Assembly: GCA_039583875.1 (NCBI GenBank)
Contig: CM077150.1
Coordinates: forward strand, 174,601,499 to 174,665,498
Length of the DNA: 64,000 bases
Reading direction: 5' to 3'
Origin: Platanthera guangdongensis
Taxonomy: Eukaryota; Streptophyta; Magnoliopsida; Asparagales; Orchidaceae
Position 1 is the stretch's first letter. Each line of letters begins with the position of its first letter. Below, one piece after another: positions 12,131 to 22,485 of the stretch. Made by a program: the position numbers and the translations under genes. Under the pieces are notes generated by a model, which was not told the DNA's origin, did not search any database, and worked only from the letters and a program-made list of their open reading frames with translations.

Positions 12131-12326
12131 GAACTCATTTTACTTGGTCTTTAGAAAAAATCTAAGTCTTGAGTCTCTGGCAGTCTTGTTGATATCTTGT
12201 CCGTGCAGTGTTGCTTTTAAGGACTTGGCCTGGACTCTAGGACACAACCATGACCCTGGCTATACATTGTGGGTCAAAAGATCCTAAGTTAGTGAACCTA
12301 GCCCAAATCAAACTAGGGATCCAACA

Positions 12327-13577
12327 TAGGATAATTTTTCTAAATATATAGCTTCCAACGAATCAAATATCTGCAACATCATCGGATCTCTAATAAACTT
12401 AGAACTCCAGGTTGGACAGCTAGCATGAATGATGTTCGAGCGTGTGCTCGGGGCACTGTCGGGAAACACGGAGCCCAATCTACGGGAGAATATTAATGTT
12501 ATAACCCTCCGTAGCGGAAAGGAGGTGATCGATCCAAAACATACCGATCCGCAGGTACATATTTCACCTCGGACCCCGCTTCCCCCTTCTTCGATTATAC
12601 CGCCTTTACAAATTTTAAATGAAAAATTTATTAAAACGTCCTTGCCATATACACACAAGCTCGATAGTGAGCGTAAGGACGCACAGTATGAAAAATTTAT
12701 TTTATTATTAAAACAAATTCATATTAATGTTCCCTTTTGCGAGGCGATCTCGCAGATGCCTAAATATGCGAAATAACTAAAACAACTTCTTTCCAATAAA
12801 CAAAAATTAGAAAATATTTCGCATATTTATATAAATGCTGACTGCTCAGCGGCTCTTACGAATAAATTGCCCCCTAAAAGAAATGACCCGGGACGGTACT
12901 CCATACCATACCGTTTTGGCAATATATTCGTAAAATACGCTCTTGCAGATTTAGGCGCAAGCATTAATTTGATGTCGTTCTCGCTCTATCAAAAATTAGG
13001 TTTGGGCACTCCGGACCCTACTAAAATGCGAATCCAACTAGCGGATCGCTCGGTTAAGTTTCTCGTCGGGGTAGTGGAGGACGTACTTGTCCGAGTTGAT
13101 AGGTTTATCTTTCCGGTAGACTTCGTCATCTTGGACCTCGAGGAGGACACCGATGTACCGATTATTCTCTGTCGCCCTTTTCTAGCCACCTCCCGCGCAT
13201 TAATTGACATAAGTAACGGTCGTCTCCTCCTTCTAGTAGGAGATGACGAAGTTACTTTCTCTATTAATCCCTCCATAGGAGACTCGTCATCAGGCGATGA
13301 TTTCTGTTATTCTTTAGATACCTATTTTGGAGATCGTTTTTCTCCCATTTTCGAGTCCGTATTTTTAAACGACGATATGTATGCGCTCGAAAATTTTAAA
13401 TGCGATGAGGATATCTCTATAGACTTGCCTTTCAAACCAATTGGTAAGAAAGACATAGGAATTAAAACCACCCTAGAAGAACCGCCCATCCTAGACCTCA
13501 AACCCCTACCCGATTCACTCAAATATGCCTTTTTGGGTAAGATGATACCCTTCCCGTTATCATTTCTTCGCATTTGA
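12327..13577 (+). pseudogene. Athila-type Gypsy gag C-terminus and protease
   Basis: The right side of the target of element A. Directly after 12,327 the gag end reads KYIASNE and, after a stop, ALSGNTEPN and NVITLRSGKEV (12,440-12,540), a block typical of Athila. The protease follows from about 12,870, with ALADLGASINLMS (D-x-G-A-S) and PIILCRPFLATSRALID. Stops at 12,774 and 12,424 and small gaps break the frame. The Athila lineage is assigned from these conserved strings. The 5' part is missing because element A and the window edge cover it. Confidence 0.8.
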
Positions 13578-13746
13578 GCGATTCAGAGACTTTCAATTTA
13601 TTAGTAGTTTTACATAAACATCGCCACGCAATTGCATGCCGAATTTTAGATCTAAAAGGGATTAACCCTTCTTTCTGCACCCATAAGATTTTCCTTCATG
13701 ATAATTGCCGAAAACCATTCAGCCGCAGCGATGACTTAACCCAAAC

Positions 13747-15019
13747 ATGAAAGGTGTCGTTAAGGCTGAAATTATTAAATTATTAGATGAGGGGATTTTT
13801 TATCCTATTTCAGATAGTAAGTGGGTTAGTCCCGTTAACGCGGTGCCCAAAAAGGGCGGTCTTATCGTACTGGAAAACGAGCATAATGAACTCGTCCCAA
13901 CTAGTACTGTTACGGGTTAGCCGGTGTACATCGATTATAGAAAAATAAATGATGCCACCCGTAAGGATCATTTCCCACTACCTTTTCTAGACCAAATTAT
14001 AGAGCATTTGTCCGGTCATCTGTATTTTTCTTTTGTTGATGGATTATCGGGGTTTTTCCAAATCCCCATTTTCCCCGATGACCAAGAGAAAACAACTTTT
14101 ACCTGCCCGTTTGGTAACTTCGCATACTGAAGAATGCCATTTGGACTCTGCAATGTGCTAGCTACATTCCAAAGATGTATGCTGTCAATCGTTGGCGAGC
14201 TAGTAGGATACATTATGGAGGTCTTTATGGTTGACTTCTCTGTTTTCGGAAGCTCTTTCCCGTCCTGTCTTCGTAATTTGGATCGTGTCCTTCAGTGATG
14301 AGAGGACACGCATCTTATTTTAAATTGGGAGTAATGAATCTTTATGGTTCGAGAAGGTTTGGTTCTCAGCCATAAGATTTCGTCTCAGGGGATGGAGGTC
14401 GATAAGGCCAAAGTTGAAATTATCGAAAAACTTCCCCCGCCTTCCAACGTTAAATCCATTAGGAGTTTCTTAGGCCACGCAGGCTTATATAGGCATTTCA
14501 TTCAAGATTTTTCAAAAATAACAAATCCGCTTACTTGCCTCTTGGAAAAGGAATCAAATTTTGTCTTTGATAGCAAATGAGAGTCTGCCTTTACTTTCAT
14601 AAAACAATAACTTATCAATTCACCCATTTTAGTGGCGCCCGATTGGATCCTTCCGTTCAAAATTATGTGCGACGCTAGTGATATTGTCGTAGGGGCCGTT
14701 CTTGGCCAACGTATAAACAAATATTTTCATCCTATTTATTACGCTAGCAAGACGCTCAACTTCCGCACAAGGAAATTACACAACAACGAAAAAGGAACTT
14801 TTAGCCGTCGTTTTTGCTTTTAATAGGTTTTGCTCGTATATAACGATATCTAAAGTTATCGTATTTTCTGAGCACTCCGTCTTAAAATATTTGTTAGCAA
14901 AAACGGACGCCAACCCTCGCCTTCTTCGATGGATCCTCCACTTGCAGGAGTTCGATTTAGAGATCCGGGATAAGAGGGGCGCGGAAAATTTTGCCGCCGA
15001 TCACCTCTCGAGCTTATAA
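13747..15019 (+). pseudogene. Athila reverse transcriptase and RNase H
   Basis: RT runs from about 13,747: SKWVSPVNAVPKKGG, VYIDYRKINDATRKDHFPLPF, SFVDGLSGFFQIPI (motif A, Asp kept), then MPFGLCN. The catalytic pair is lost: the box reads FMVDFSVFG, where the family has two aspartates. RNase H follows (IMCDASDIVVGAVLGQ near 14,665; [20 protein letters not shown] near 14,900). Stops at 13,918, 14,128, 14,578 and 14,821 and frameshifts make it inactive. The reading ends at 15,019. Confidence 0.82.
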
Positions 15020-15056
15020 AATTCCGCTGGGGAAGCACTTGTCGAATCTAACATAA

Positions 15057-16381
15057 ATGACAGATTTCCCGAGGAACAAGCTCCTAGCCATTACTACTCG
15101 TTCGTCTTCCCCGTCTTGGTTCGCAGATTTTGCGAACTATTTAGTTGCGAAGGTACTTCCAAAAGACTTTTCGAGCCAGCAAAATAAGAAATTCTTTTCT
15201 GACTTGAAATATTTCTTTTGGGACCACCCTTTTCTTTTTCGTGTCTGTGCGGGCCAAGCGGTCCAAAGATGTGTCGCAGGTGTGGAGTGCACGCAAATAC
15301 TTAGGCACTGCCACGAGGGTCCAGCTGGTGGGCATTATCAAGCTAACCGGACCGTGCGAAAGGCGCTCTAGGCGGGCTTCTTTTGGCCCACTCTATTCAA
15401 AGACACTCACAATTTTATGCGCTCCTGCGATAGCTGCCAGCGGTCCGGTAACATCTTTCATCGCAACGAGATGCCATAAAATTTGTTTTTAGAATGCAAA
15501 GTCTTCGATTTATGGGGCATAGATTTCATTGGCCCCCTAACTCCGTCTTTCAAAAATAATTATATTTTAGTAGCGGTCGACTACGTATCGAGGTGGGCGG
15601 AAGCGCAAGCTCTCCCCACTAACGATGCGCGAGTCGTCGTTATTTTTCTTAAAAAACTATTTTCCCGCTTCGACACACCTCACACAATTGTAAGCGATAG
15701 GGGGACGCATTTTAGCAACACCCTGATGGCTAAGACGTTAGCTAAATACGGCGTCACACACAAACTTGCCACCCCCTACCATCCGCAAACTAGTGGCCAA
15801 GTAGAGGTAGTTAATCGCGATATTAAGCGTATACTAGAAAAAACAGTTTCACTTAATAGGAAAGATTGGTCCATCAAACTCGACGATGTGTTGTCGGCTT
15901 ATCGTACCGCATACAAAACCGCAATTGGTTGTATGTCGTATCGATTAGTCTACGACAAATCATGTCATCTCCCCGTAGAATTAGAACATCATGCAGTTTG
16001 GGCTTTAAAACTCTTAAATCTCGACGCTAACTTAGCGGCTCAAAATATAAAACTACAACTAAACGAGCTCGATGAAAGGCATGCAAACGCTTGCGAGAGC
16101 AATAAGTTCTATAATGAGCGTTCTAAGTTTTATCACGACCGAAAACTCAAGCCCCAAAAAACTTTTTCTCTGGGCGATCTTGTCCTTCTATATAATTCAC
16201 GACTTAGACTTTTCCGCGGGAAACTTAAATCACGTTGTTCCAGCCCCTTCAAAGTTGAATAGGTTTGTCTATATGAGACTGTACTCGTCTCCCTCCCGGA
16301 TAAAGGCTTGTTTACGGTGAACATTTATCGCTTAAAATTATACATAGCAGGCGATCCTGTGGGCGGTAATTTCAAATCAAT
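15057..16381 (+). pseudogene. Athila integrase
   Basis: Inserts element cDNA into the genome. The zinc-binding HHCC region (HCHEGPAGGHYQ about 15,310; CDSCQRSGN about 15,430) is followed by a core with WGIDFIGPL (15,510), VSDRGTHF (15,690) and [12 protein letters not shown] (15,790), so the catalytic D, D, E are all present. From 15,483 to 16,262 the frame is open for 259 codons, the best preserved part of this element. A stop at 15,369 and a frameshift near 15,480 separate the zinc region from the core. The C-terminal tail goes on after the stop at 16,260. Confidence 0.85.
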
Positions 16382-18146
16382 AACCCTTCTCGATATATAA
16401 ACCGCCAAAATAGTCAAGCTACACGACTATAAACAATGCGCTCCTAGGAGGCACCCCATGTTTATCTTCTTCACTATTTCTTTACTTTTTCTTTGCTATT
16501 TTTTTAATAATGCAGGGTTTCTAAACTGCGCCTTCCCCACCTCCTTTCAGGGAAGATTCTACCCCCCCCCCCCTCCCCCTCTCTTTAATTTTTTTGCACA
16601 TATTGCCTTTTCATTTTGATCCACATACTTACGTTACAACATTGGGGACAATTTTGTACTTAAGTATGGGGGTATTTTCGTGATTTATTTTCTGCACTTC
16701 TACTTTCTGCATTTCAAAAAATATATATATATCTCAAAAAAAAAATTAAAAGGAAAAATGCAAAAAAAATTTAAATTGAAAAATCAAAAAAACAAAAATT
16801 TTGTCCTTTCTTTTTATCTCAAAAATTCCAAAAAAAATTATAAAAGTCAAATTCCAAAATTTCCAAAAAATGATAAAACACAAAAAAGAATTCAAAAAAA
16901 TTATAAAACAAAAATTCCAAAAAATATTTAGTTTTATTTTGTAAATAATTTTGTACATACTTTATGCATCTATCTGTTGTAAATTTTTTTTTTCGTATGA
17001 CAAAAGAAAAAATCAAAAAAACAAAAAGAAAATAAATTAAAAACCAAAAAGAAAAGATGATAAAAACTATAAAAATCCAAAAAAAATGTTTTGAAACAAA
17101 TAAATCAAATATTCCATTTCTTAGTTTTCTTGATATCCAAAAATTTTGTTTTGAGTTTATTTATATGTGAATTTTATTAATTCTTTGTTTGCTATTCATT
17201 GGTTAATAATTGATTGAAAAATTTAAATGTCCGGGGTTAAGTTTTAAAGAATTCATTATGTTTTGTTAAAAATAGCGAATCCATTTTAGGCACTACTTCT
17301 AATTTCTCATTAATAGGAGCACGTGTTTTATGTTAGAACATAACTACTATAGAATTCAATTATGTTTACTTTTAGCTTTCTGAAAAATTGGAATGTACAA
17401 TTTATTAAGGTTGCTCTCAAAAAAGTTTTTTAATTAAAAATCTAGTTTTCTTTTCTCCCCTTATTTATCATGACATACTTGGCATGATAAAATTGTTATC
17501 CTTAAAAGATCCTATGTCAATGGGAATAAGATTTTGTTACTTAAACATAGACACCCAATAATTGAAAAAGATTATATGTTATGGAGTAAGAGAATAAAAT
17601 TCATTACTCCTACACATATACATTGGGTTAATTTTATTATGAAGTTGAAAAAGAAAAAAATGATATCAGGAAAATAAGATTTCATTTTCCTAATAATCCA
17701 AAAAAAGAAAAAAGTGGAGGTTCGAGAAAAAATTACCTCACCTTAAAATCCAAACCCTCTTCATAAACCAACATCACCCCTCCTAGCAAATTTCATGATT
17801 CTAGAATTAATTCAAAAATCTTTTTGAGAGCATAAGTTGTAAATTGCATTATTTCCAATAAAACTCCTATAAGCTAAAGTTCATATAATTTCAAACTATT
17901 TTTGTTAATCTAACCATTAAAATTATTGCTTTCGATTTGATTACATCAAGAAGTCTTTTGGCCAAAACGTTTGCGCTATTTAAATCATCTACATAATTTT
18001 AGGACTTAACTCTTACACCTCGTATGTTTATTTAGATCTCTCCTATAATTAATTAAGCGGTAGCTAAACTTAGAGTTTTTTTATTTCTTATAAGTTCACC
18101 TCAAACTTTTGCTCTGGAATAACAAAAGCTTAAGTATGGGGATATT
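16382..18146 (+). other. Athila 3' non-coding region, AT-rich, ending in a polypurine tract
   Basis: No credible gene. A first purine-rich block (CATTGGGGACAAT, then TTAAGTATGGGGGTA) stands at 16,640-16,675, followed by A- and T-rich DNA. The lysine-rich ORFs near 16,680-17,020 are simply translations of A-runs. A second purine block, TTAAGTATGGGGATAT (18,130-18,145), directly precedes the LTR start and is the likely plus-strand primer (polypurine tract). There is no envelope-like ORF where some Athila elements have one. Confidence 0.65.
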
Positions 18147-18324
18147 TGATAAGTTGTAAATATACCTATTTTTTATGTACATTATTTAAGTAGTTCTCAT
18201 TTTTTTTGTTATTTTTAGTTAAATTTCTTTCATAAAATGTTGCTTTTATTGTAAATATTTTGCTAACTTATTTTATTTTATTTTTCAGAAAAAAAATCCA
18301 AAAAACTGCCAAAACAGTAAAGAC

Positions 18325-18870
18325 ACGCCCGTATACTTACTGGCCACGCCCATGTCCAGGGCGTGACATTTCAAATTCCGTGAAATTGGCCGCAAATTGA
18401 AGAAATTGATGGACACGCCTGGCCACACGCCTGTGTCATGTGACACGCCCCGTGACCGAGCCACATATCACCGCGCTCGACATTTTGCGCTCGAAGTTCG
18501 TCAACCCGATAGGGACACGCCCGTGTCCCATGATCCGACGCGCCTGTGTCATTCCCGATCGACGATCAATTCTTCTAGCTCGACGAAACTGCATTTAACG
18601 TTTGTCGAACCGACCCGACACGCCCGTGTCAAGATGCCACACGGGTGTGACTCCTCCACCTGGCCTGACAAACCATCTCCGATGACTTTTTGACGCAAAT
18701 AACGCCCAGTTCAACCTCACCGACACACCCAATTTCATGCCCGTGACCTGGGGCGTGACCGCCGTGTTTTCAGCCCCAAAGTCAAATCTCCATTCGAATC
18801 ACCGGCTGGCATTTGAATAGTAGTGACACGGACCCTGACACGCCCGTGTCAGAGGGCGTGTACTTGGAAA
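18325..18870. repeat. GGACACGCCCGTGTCC-type palindromes in the Athila LTR
   Basis: Copies of GACACG-CC-CGTGTC and its variants lie at about 18,325, 18,413, 18,513, 18,620 and 18,838. They share the core with the palindromes of the Del LTR (33,041-33,440) although these are different Gypsy lineages. TCGACGA/TCGTC motifs also occur at 18,490-18,610. Confidence 0.75.
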
Positions 18871-19784
18871 ATTTTGACTATAAAAGGCCAGCTATTGTAT
18901 GAGTTCAGGGTTCCAAAATTTTGAACCATTTTGGTGTTAAGGGCTACTGTTTTGAGCTAGTTTTGGGGCTATGTAAGGAACCCTCCCCTTCCTTTTCAAG
19001 TGTGTTTAAGCATTTGTAATCAACATTTTTGTTAATAAAATTGTTTCTTTTCATCCTTACAATGCTTTGAAATTTCTCTGAATGCCTCCTTTTCATCAAT
19101 CTTATTTACTTTTGTTTTCATTTTTAGCTACGTGTGTGTGTGTACGAGCACATTTTTTGCTGAATTTATGCTTTAAAATGAAACTTTGTTTACCTTACTT
19201 TCATTTTTCTTAAAATATCTAGTCGTTATTATAGCCATTTTTGTTATTATATTCTTTAAAAAATGGTTAGACTTAGGTTTTTACTTTCATTTTCTGCTTC
19301 TTACACTTTTTAAACCCTTTTACAAACATATAAGAATGGGGCATGCGTTACTTTAAATTTTTCAACTACTTTTAATTTGGCAATTACTTAAAAAGATTTT
19401 TGCTCAAACAATTTTTATTTCCACTTTTTATGCATTTCTATCAAAATCTAACGGTAAAATGTAAACATTTTAATTTTTCAAGCACTTGTTTTTCTCACTT
19501 TAGTTTGAAAACTCTTTGCTCAAACAACTTTTTATTTTATTTTTATGCATTTCTACCTCATTCTAGCGGTAGAAATGCAGTTGTTTTAATTTTCAATAAC
19601 TTTGTTTTTCTTTTTTTTTCTCCTACGTGCGTGTGTGTATGAGATAATTTTCATCTCCTTATTTCAATTCTGAAGTGTGTGTGTGTGTATTTCATTTATG
19701 CAAGTGTGTATGCATTTACTTATATCGAGGGCGTGATTATTTTCTTTCTGAAGAGTGCGTGCGTATGTTCCATTTATTTCCGGC

Positions 19785-20250
19785 TACTCACAAGGAGTTA
19801 AATGGCAGGTCTTTATTTCCCGCCTACTCATTTGAGTAGGACTTGTACTCGCATTTATTTTCTCCTACTCGTTAAGAGTTAAATGGCGTGTCTTTATTTC
19901 CCTGTAAATATTTGAATAGGACTTATAAACACATTTATTTCCGCCTACTCGTTAAAAGTTAAATGGCTGGTCTTTATTTTTTTCACCTACTCAATTGAGT
20001 AGGATTGTGTGTGTGAGTATTTTATAAGTGCGTCATATGTTGCATTTATTTCGTTAAGAGTTAAATGACGCCTACTCATTTGAGTAAGATTTGTGTGTAT
20101 GAGTTACTTTCCGTAGAGTTATTTCTGTCGAATGGCTGGTCTTTATTTTTTTCACTTGTTTGAGTATGACTACTTTCATTTCAGTCCTACTCGTTTGAGT
20201 AGGACTTCTAATTTTCAGCTTTAATTTACCGCCAACTCGTTTGAGTAGTA
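19785..20250. repeat. CTACTC-GAGTAG inverted repeats in the Athila LTR
   Basis: About six to seven degenerate units of 60-80 bp. Each has CCTACTC, 4-6 bases, GAGTAGGAC, and a shared TTAAATGGC(T)GGTCTTTATTT. They are interspersed with GTGTGTGTATG-like tracts. The inverted half-sites form 7-bp stems. Confidence 0.7.
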
Positions 20251-21147
20251 CTTGTCATTTCAATTATGTCATTTTCTCTTTTTTATAACTTAGTTGTAAA
20301 TATTCTGTTCCTTTCTCTTTATTATGAGATTGGAGGAGTGGGTGTGTTTTTATTTGTAGTAGCTTTTCTTTATCTAATATTAAGTTATCTTATCTTTCTT
20401 CTTATTTTTTTATATAACCCTTCAGTGAATAGTTTAGAACGCACGCCTAACCAAACTCATAAGCCATCTCCATTCCGATGAGTGGCTAATCGGTTTTAGC
20501 CCTCGGTATCGAAGAGCATTGGGATATAAAATATTTTAAATAACTAAAGGTCTCATTTTTCTATTTATTTAAAAACTTAAGGTTTACCCCGGGTTAACGA
20601 CGCGTAGAACCACATATCAATGTGTGGGCTCTATTTCCGTTATCCATATGCTAGCTAGCCGAGAGGCCGTGCGTATGGACTGATCGCCCCTGGGTAAATA
20701 GAGTTCTACACTAACCCTCAAGAGAGGAGGCGCGCTAACTCTACCGGATTGGGTTCCCAACCCAATAGCGGGGTTCTTAGCGTACCGCGGGCATTAAGAG
20801 GAATCTTTCGTCGGACGAGAGCCCGGTCGAATAGCCTTAATGTCCAGGTGAGCGATATTCCTAGAGATATCTGAGCTAATACTTTTGGAACCTCCGCGGC
20901 CAAGTTTCCGGTTTAATTAAATTGCAACCTTAGATCTCTTTTTATTCAAAACTATTTTACTCCTAACGTAATTCGATACCGAGTTTTATCTCTTCATCGA
21001 CTTTAATCTTAATCTACTTTCTTCCCTTTTTAGTTAAAATTAACAACTTACTATTTCGGGTAAAATAATAGTGCTTTCGGAGCAGAAGGGATAATCAACC
21101 CGACCCCGAGAATAATACGACCTCGGTATTCCCCCGAATATCGAGTA

Positions 21148-22108
21148 CTACATGCGATAGGTACACTTGTCTCCTTTCATTAAAAGCTCGCTTTTTAGCA
21201 ACCCCGAGACGTTTGACTCATCAAACAAACCACCTAAAAAGAGTCTGTTCACGGGCTCATCAGTATCGTCTACTGGGACACGGCATGAGGAGAGAGCAAT
21301 AAATGGAGCTTCTTCTGAAGAGGAGGAATCAATCTCCTCGCGAAGGAGGATGCATTCATCCATGACTCGAGCTGAAAGCTCCAAGTCCTCCAGAAGCACC
21401 TGCGGAGACTCAACTCGCATAGGCTCAGATGCAGAAAGGGGATCAAGAAATCAAGGAGATGAAAAACTAAAATAATCAAATATAAGGGGAGTGGTCTTGG
21501 TCTCACTTCTAGGAGGATCCAGGCATAGATCATCGTCGGTATCATCAACCGACTCACTAAAAACTGAGATAGTTAATTCCTGCAAAGAAAGCATAGGAAC
21601 AACAACATCAGATAAAATATGTGCGGGTTCCTCCGGGGGTGAATCCAAAAAGGGGGAAGAATGCATAGGGAGAGACGGAACCGCAATGTAGTTGCACTGA
21701 TCAATAGAAATTCGGATGGGTATATCCACAGCAGTCCCCCATAGACAAGGTGGTACTATGAATATATCATCAGAATCAGATGGGGCAGCCAATTGAGAGG
21801 TGGATGGAATGATTCAGATATCCGATCCATCATCCTCCTCCAACTGGTGTTGTAATTCTGCATAATCTTTTAATACATGCTCGGTGCTACGACAACACAA
21901 ACACAGTTTTCCATTACTCCCCAGTCCTGGCGAGATTGGAGAGGAATAAGAAAAAGGTGAACGCATAGAAGAGATGTGACCATAAGACTGGGGTATGGTG
22001 TATGAAGTACCATAAGAGGACGCTGCTCCATACACTGAACCATGAGAATTATGCTCACAATCTTCAGTGGAGCACTCATCACTACTATGCTTATAATCCT
22101 CGCGCCAT
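21148..22108 (-). pseudogene. Unrecognised gag-like fragment, minus strand
   Basis: One minus-strand frame runs from about 22,108 to the stop at 21,148 and is broken by stops at 21,814 and 21,451. It is rich in Ser, Asp, Glu and Pro, has YGAASSYGTSYTIPQSYG near 22,035, and a possible knuckle CLCCRSTEHVLKDY near 21,895 (C-x-C-C-x4-H; the last Cys of a CCHC knuckle is replaced by Tyr). I do not recognise the family. The acidic composition and single knuckle suggest the gag of a non-autonomous Gypsy-like element. It lies opposite in orientation to the Athila pieces on both sides, so it is a rearranged or inserted fragment. Its left border with the LTR is not resolved. Confidence 0.4.
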
Positions 22109-22485
22109 CTGCAACGGATTTTATCAAGGATTTCTAATCAATCGTAAAGATAAACTGTTGGGTAAGGAAAAAATTTCGATTTTAATGATGATTGTTTACA
22201 AGATCTTAACGTTTTGAAGGATTGTTTAACGACTGCACCCATTTTGTCAATGTCGGATTGGTCTCTTCCTTTTGAGCTCATGTGCGACGCCAATGATGTG
22301 CTTGTTGGAGCTGCTTTGGGGCAGTGAAAAAAACAAACCTTATATTCCCTCTACTATATGATTCGCACCCTCAATGAGGCTCAACAAAATTACACTGCAA
22401 TCCAGAAAGAAATGGTAGCAGTCATCTTTGCTTTAGAAAAATTCCATTCATATCTCATTTTTCCAAGGTGATAGTGCATAGCAAT
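22109..22485 (+). pseudogene. Athila RNase H fragment, target of the next LTR
   Basis: Readable pieces are DFIKDF near 22,113, KFDFNDDCLQDLN, APILSMSDWSLPFELMCDAND (22,240-22,300, the RNase H Asp in CDA) and IQKEMVAVIFALEKFHSY (about 22,400-22,455). A stop follows GAALGQ, and a frameshift lies near 22,460, after which VIVHSN continues to 22,485. The fragment ends exactly at the TGATAACTC start of the next LTR, so the LTR2 element landed in RNase H. The last five target bases are GCAAT (22,481-22,485). The partner flank is not found. Confidence 0.8.

Larger units (their letters stand above)
592..12326 (-). mobile_element. Copia element A, Sirevirus-like (left end missing)
   Basis: A minus-strand Copia-type retrotransposon. 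Reading leftwards from 12,326 come the 5' LTR (10,469-12,326), gag, protease-integrase, reverse transcriptase-RNase H and ORF3. Its left part is displaced by LTR C at 591, so its 3' LTR lies outside the window. It is inserted into the gag of the Athila-type element that resumes at 12,327. A solo Del LTR at 6,821-8,936 interrupts its gag. The order INT before RT defines Copia; the coiled-coil gag extension, long palindrome-rich LTR and extra ORF after pol are typical of Sireviruses. All its ORFs carry stops or frameshifts. Confidence 0.85.
10469..12326 (-). mobile_element. 5' LTR of element A
   Basis: Its plus-strand ends are TGAATGTGAG and GGATCCAACA. In sense (minus) orientation the LTR starts at 12,326 with TGTTGGATCC and ends at 10,469. 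A degenerate tRNA-iMet primer site (ATTGGTATCA on the minus strand, 10,468 leftwards) follows directly, which fixes the orientation. From U3 to U5 it contains half-palindromes with TTCGTCGA (11,545-12,130), the conserved TATA block (10,667-10,698) and an 11-base G-run (10,503-10,513 on the plus strand). Its length is 1,858 bp, against 1,617-1,622 bp for the LTRs of B. The right flank is TAGGA. Confidence 0.88.
18147..21150 (+). mobile_element. 3' LTR of the Athila-type element (right end uncertain)
   Basis: It begins TGATAAGTTGTAAATA right after the polypurine tract. Inside are a block of ACACG-type palindromes (18,325-18,870), a TATA-like ACTATAAAAGG (about 18,877-18,887), T-rich DNA, and a block of CTACTC inverted repeats (19,785-20,250). 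No clear terminal CA with a primer site is visible. Sequence of LTR character runs to about 21,150, where a minus-strand gag-like fragment starts, so the right border may be a deletion joint. The ORFs at 18,397, 20,266 and 20,718 show no family features. Confidence 0.55.

Noticed and set aside
16680..17016. Lysine- and asparagine-rich ORFs on both strands
   Set aside because: Pure A/T-run composition in a non-coding region; no family motif.
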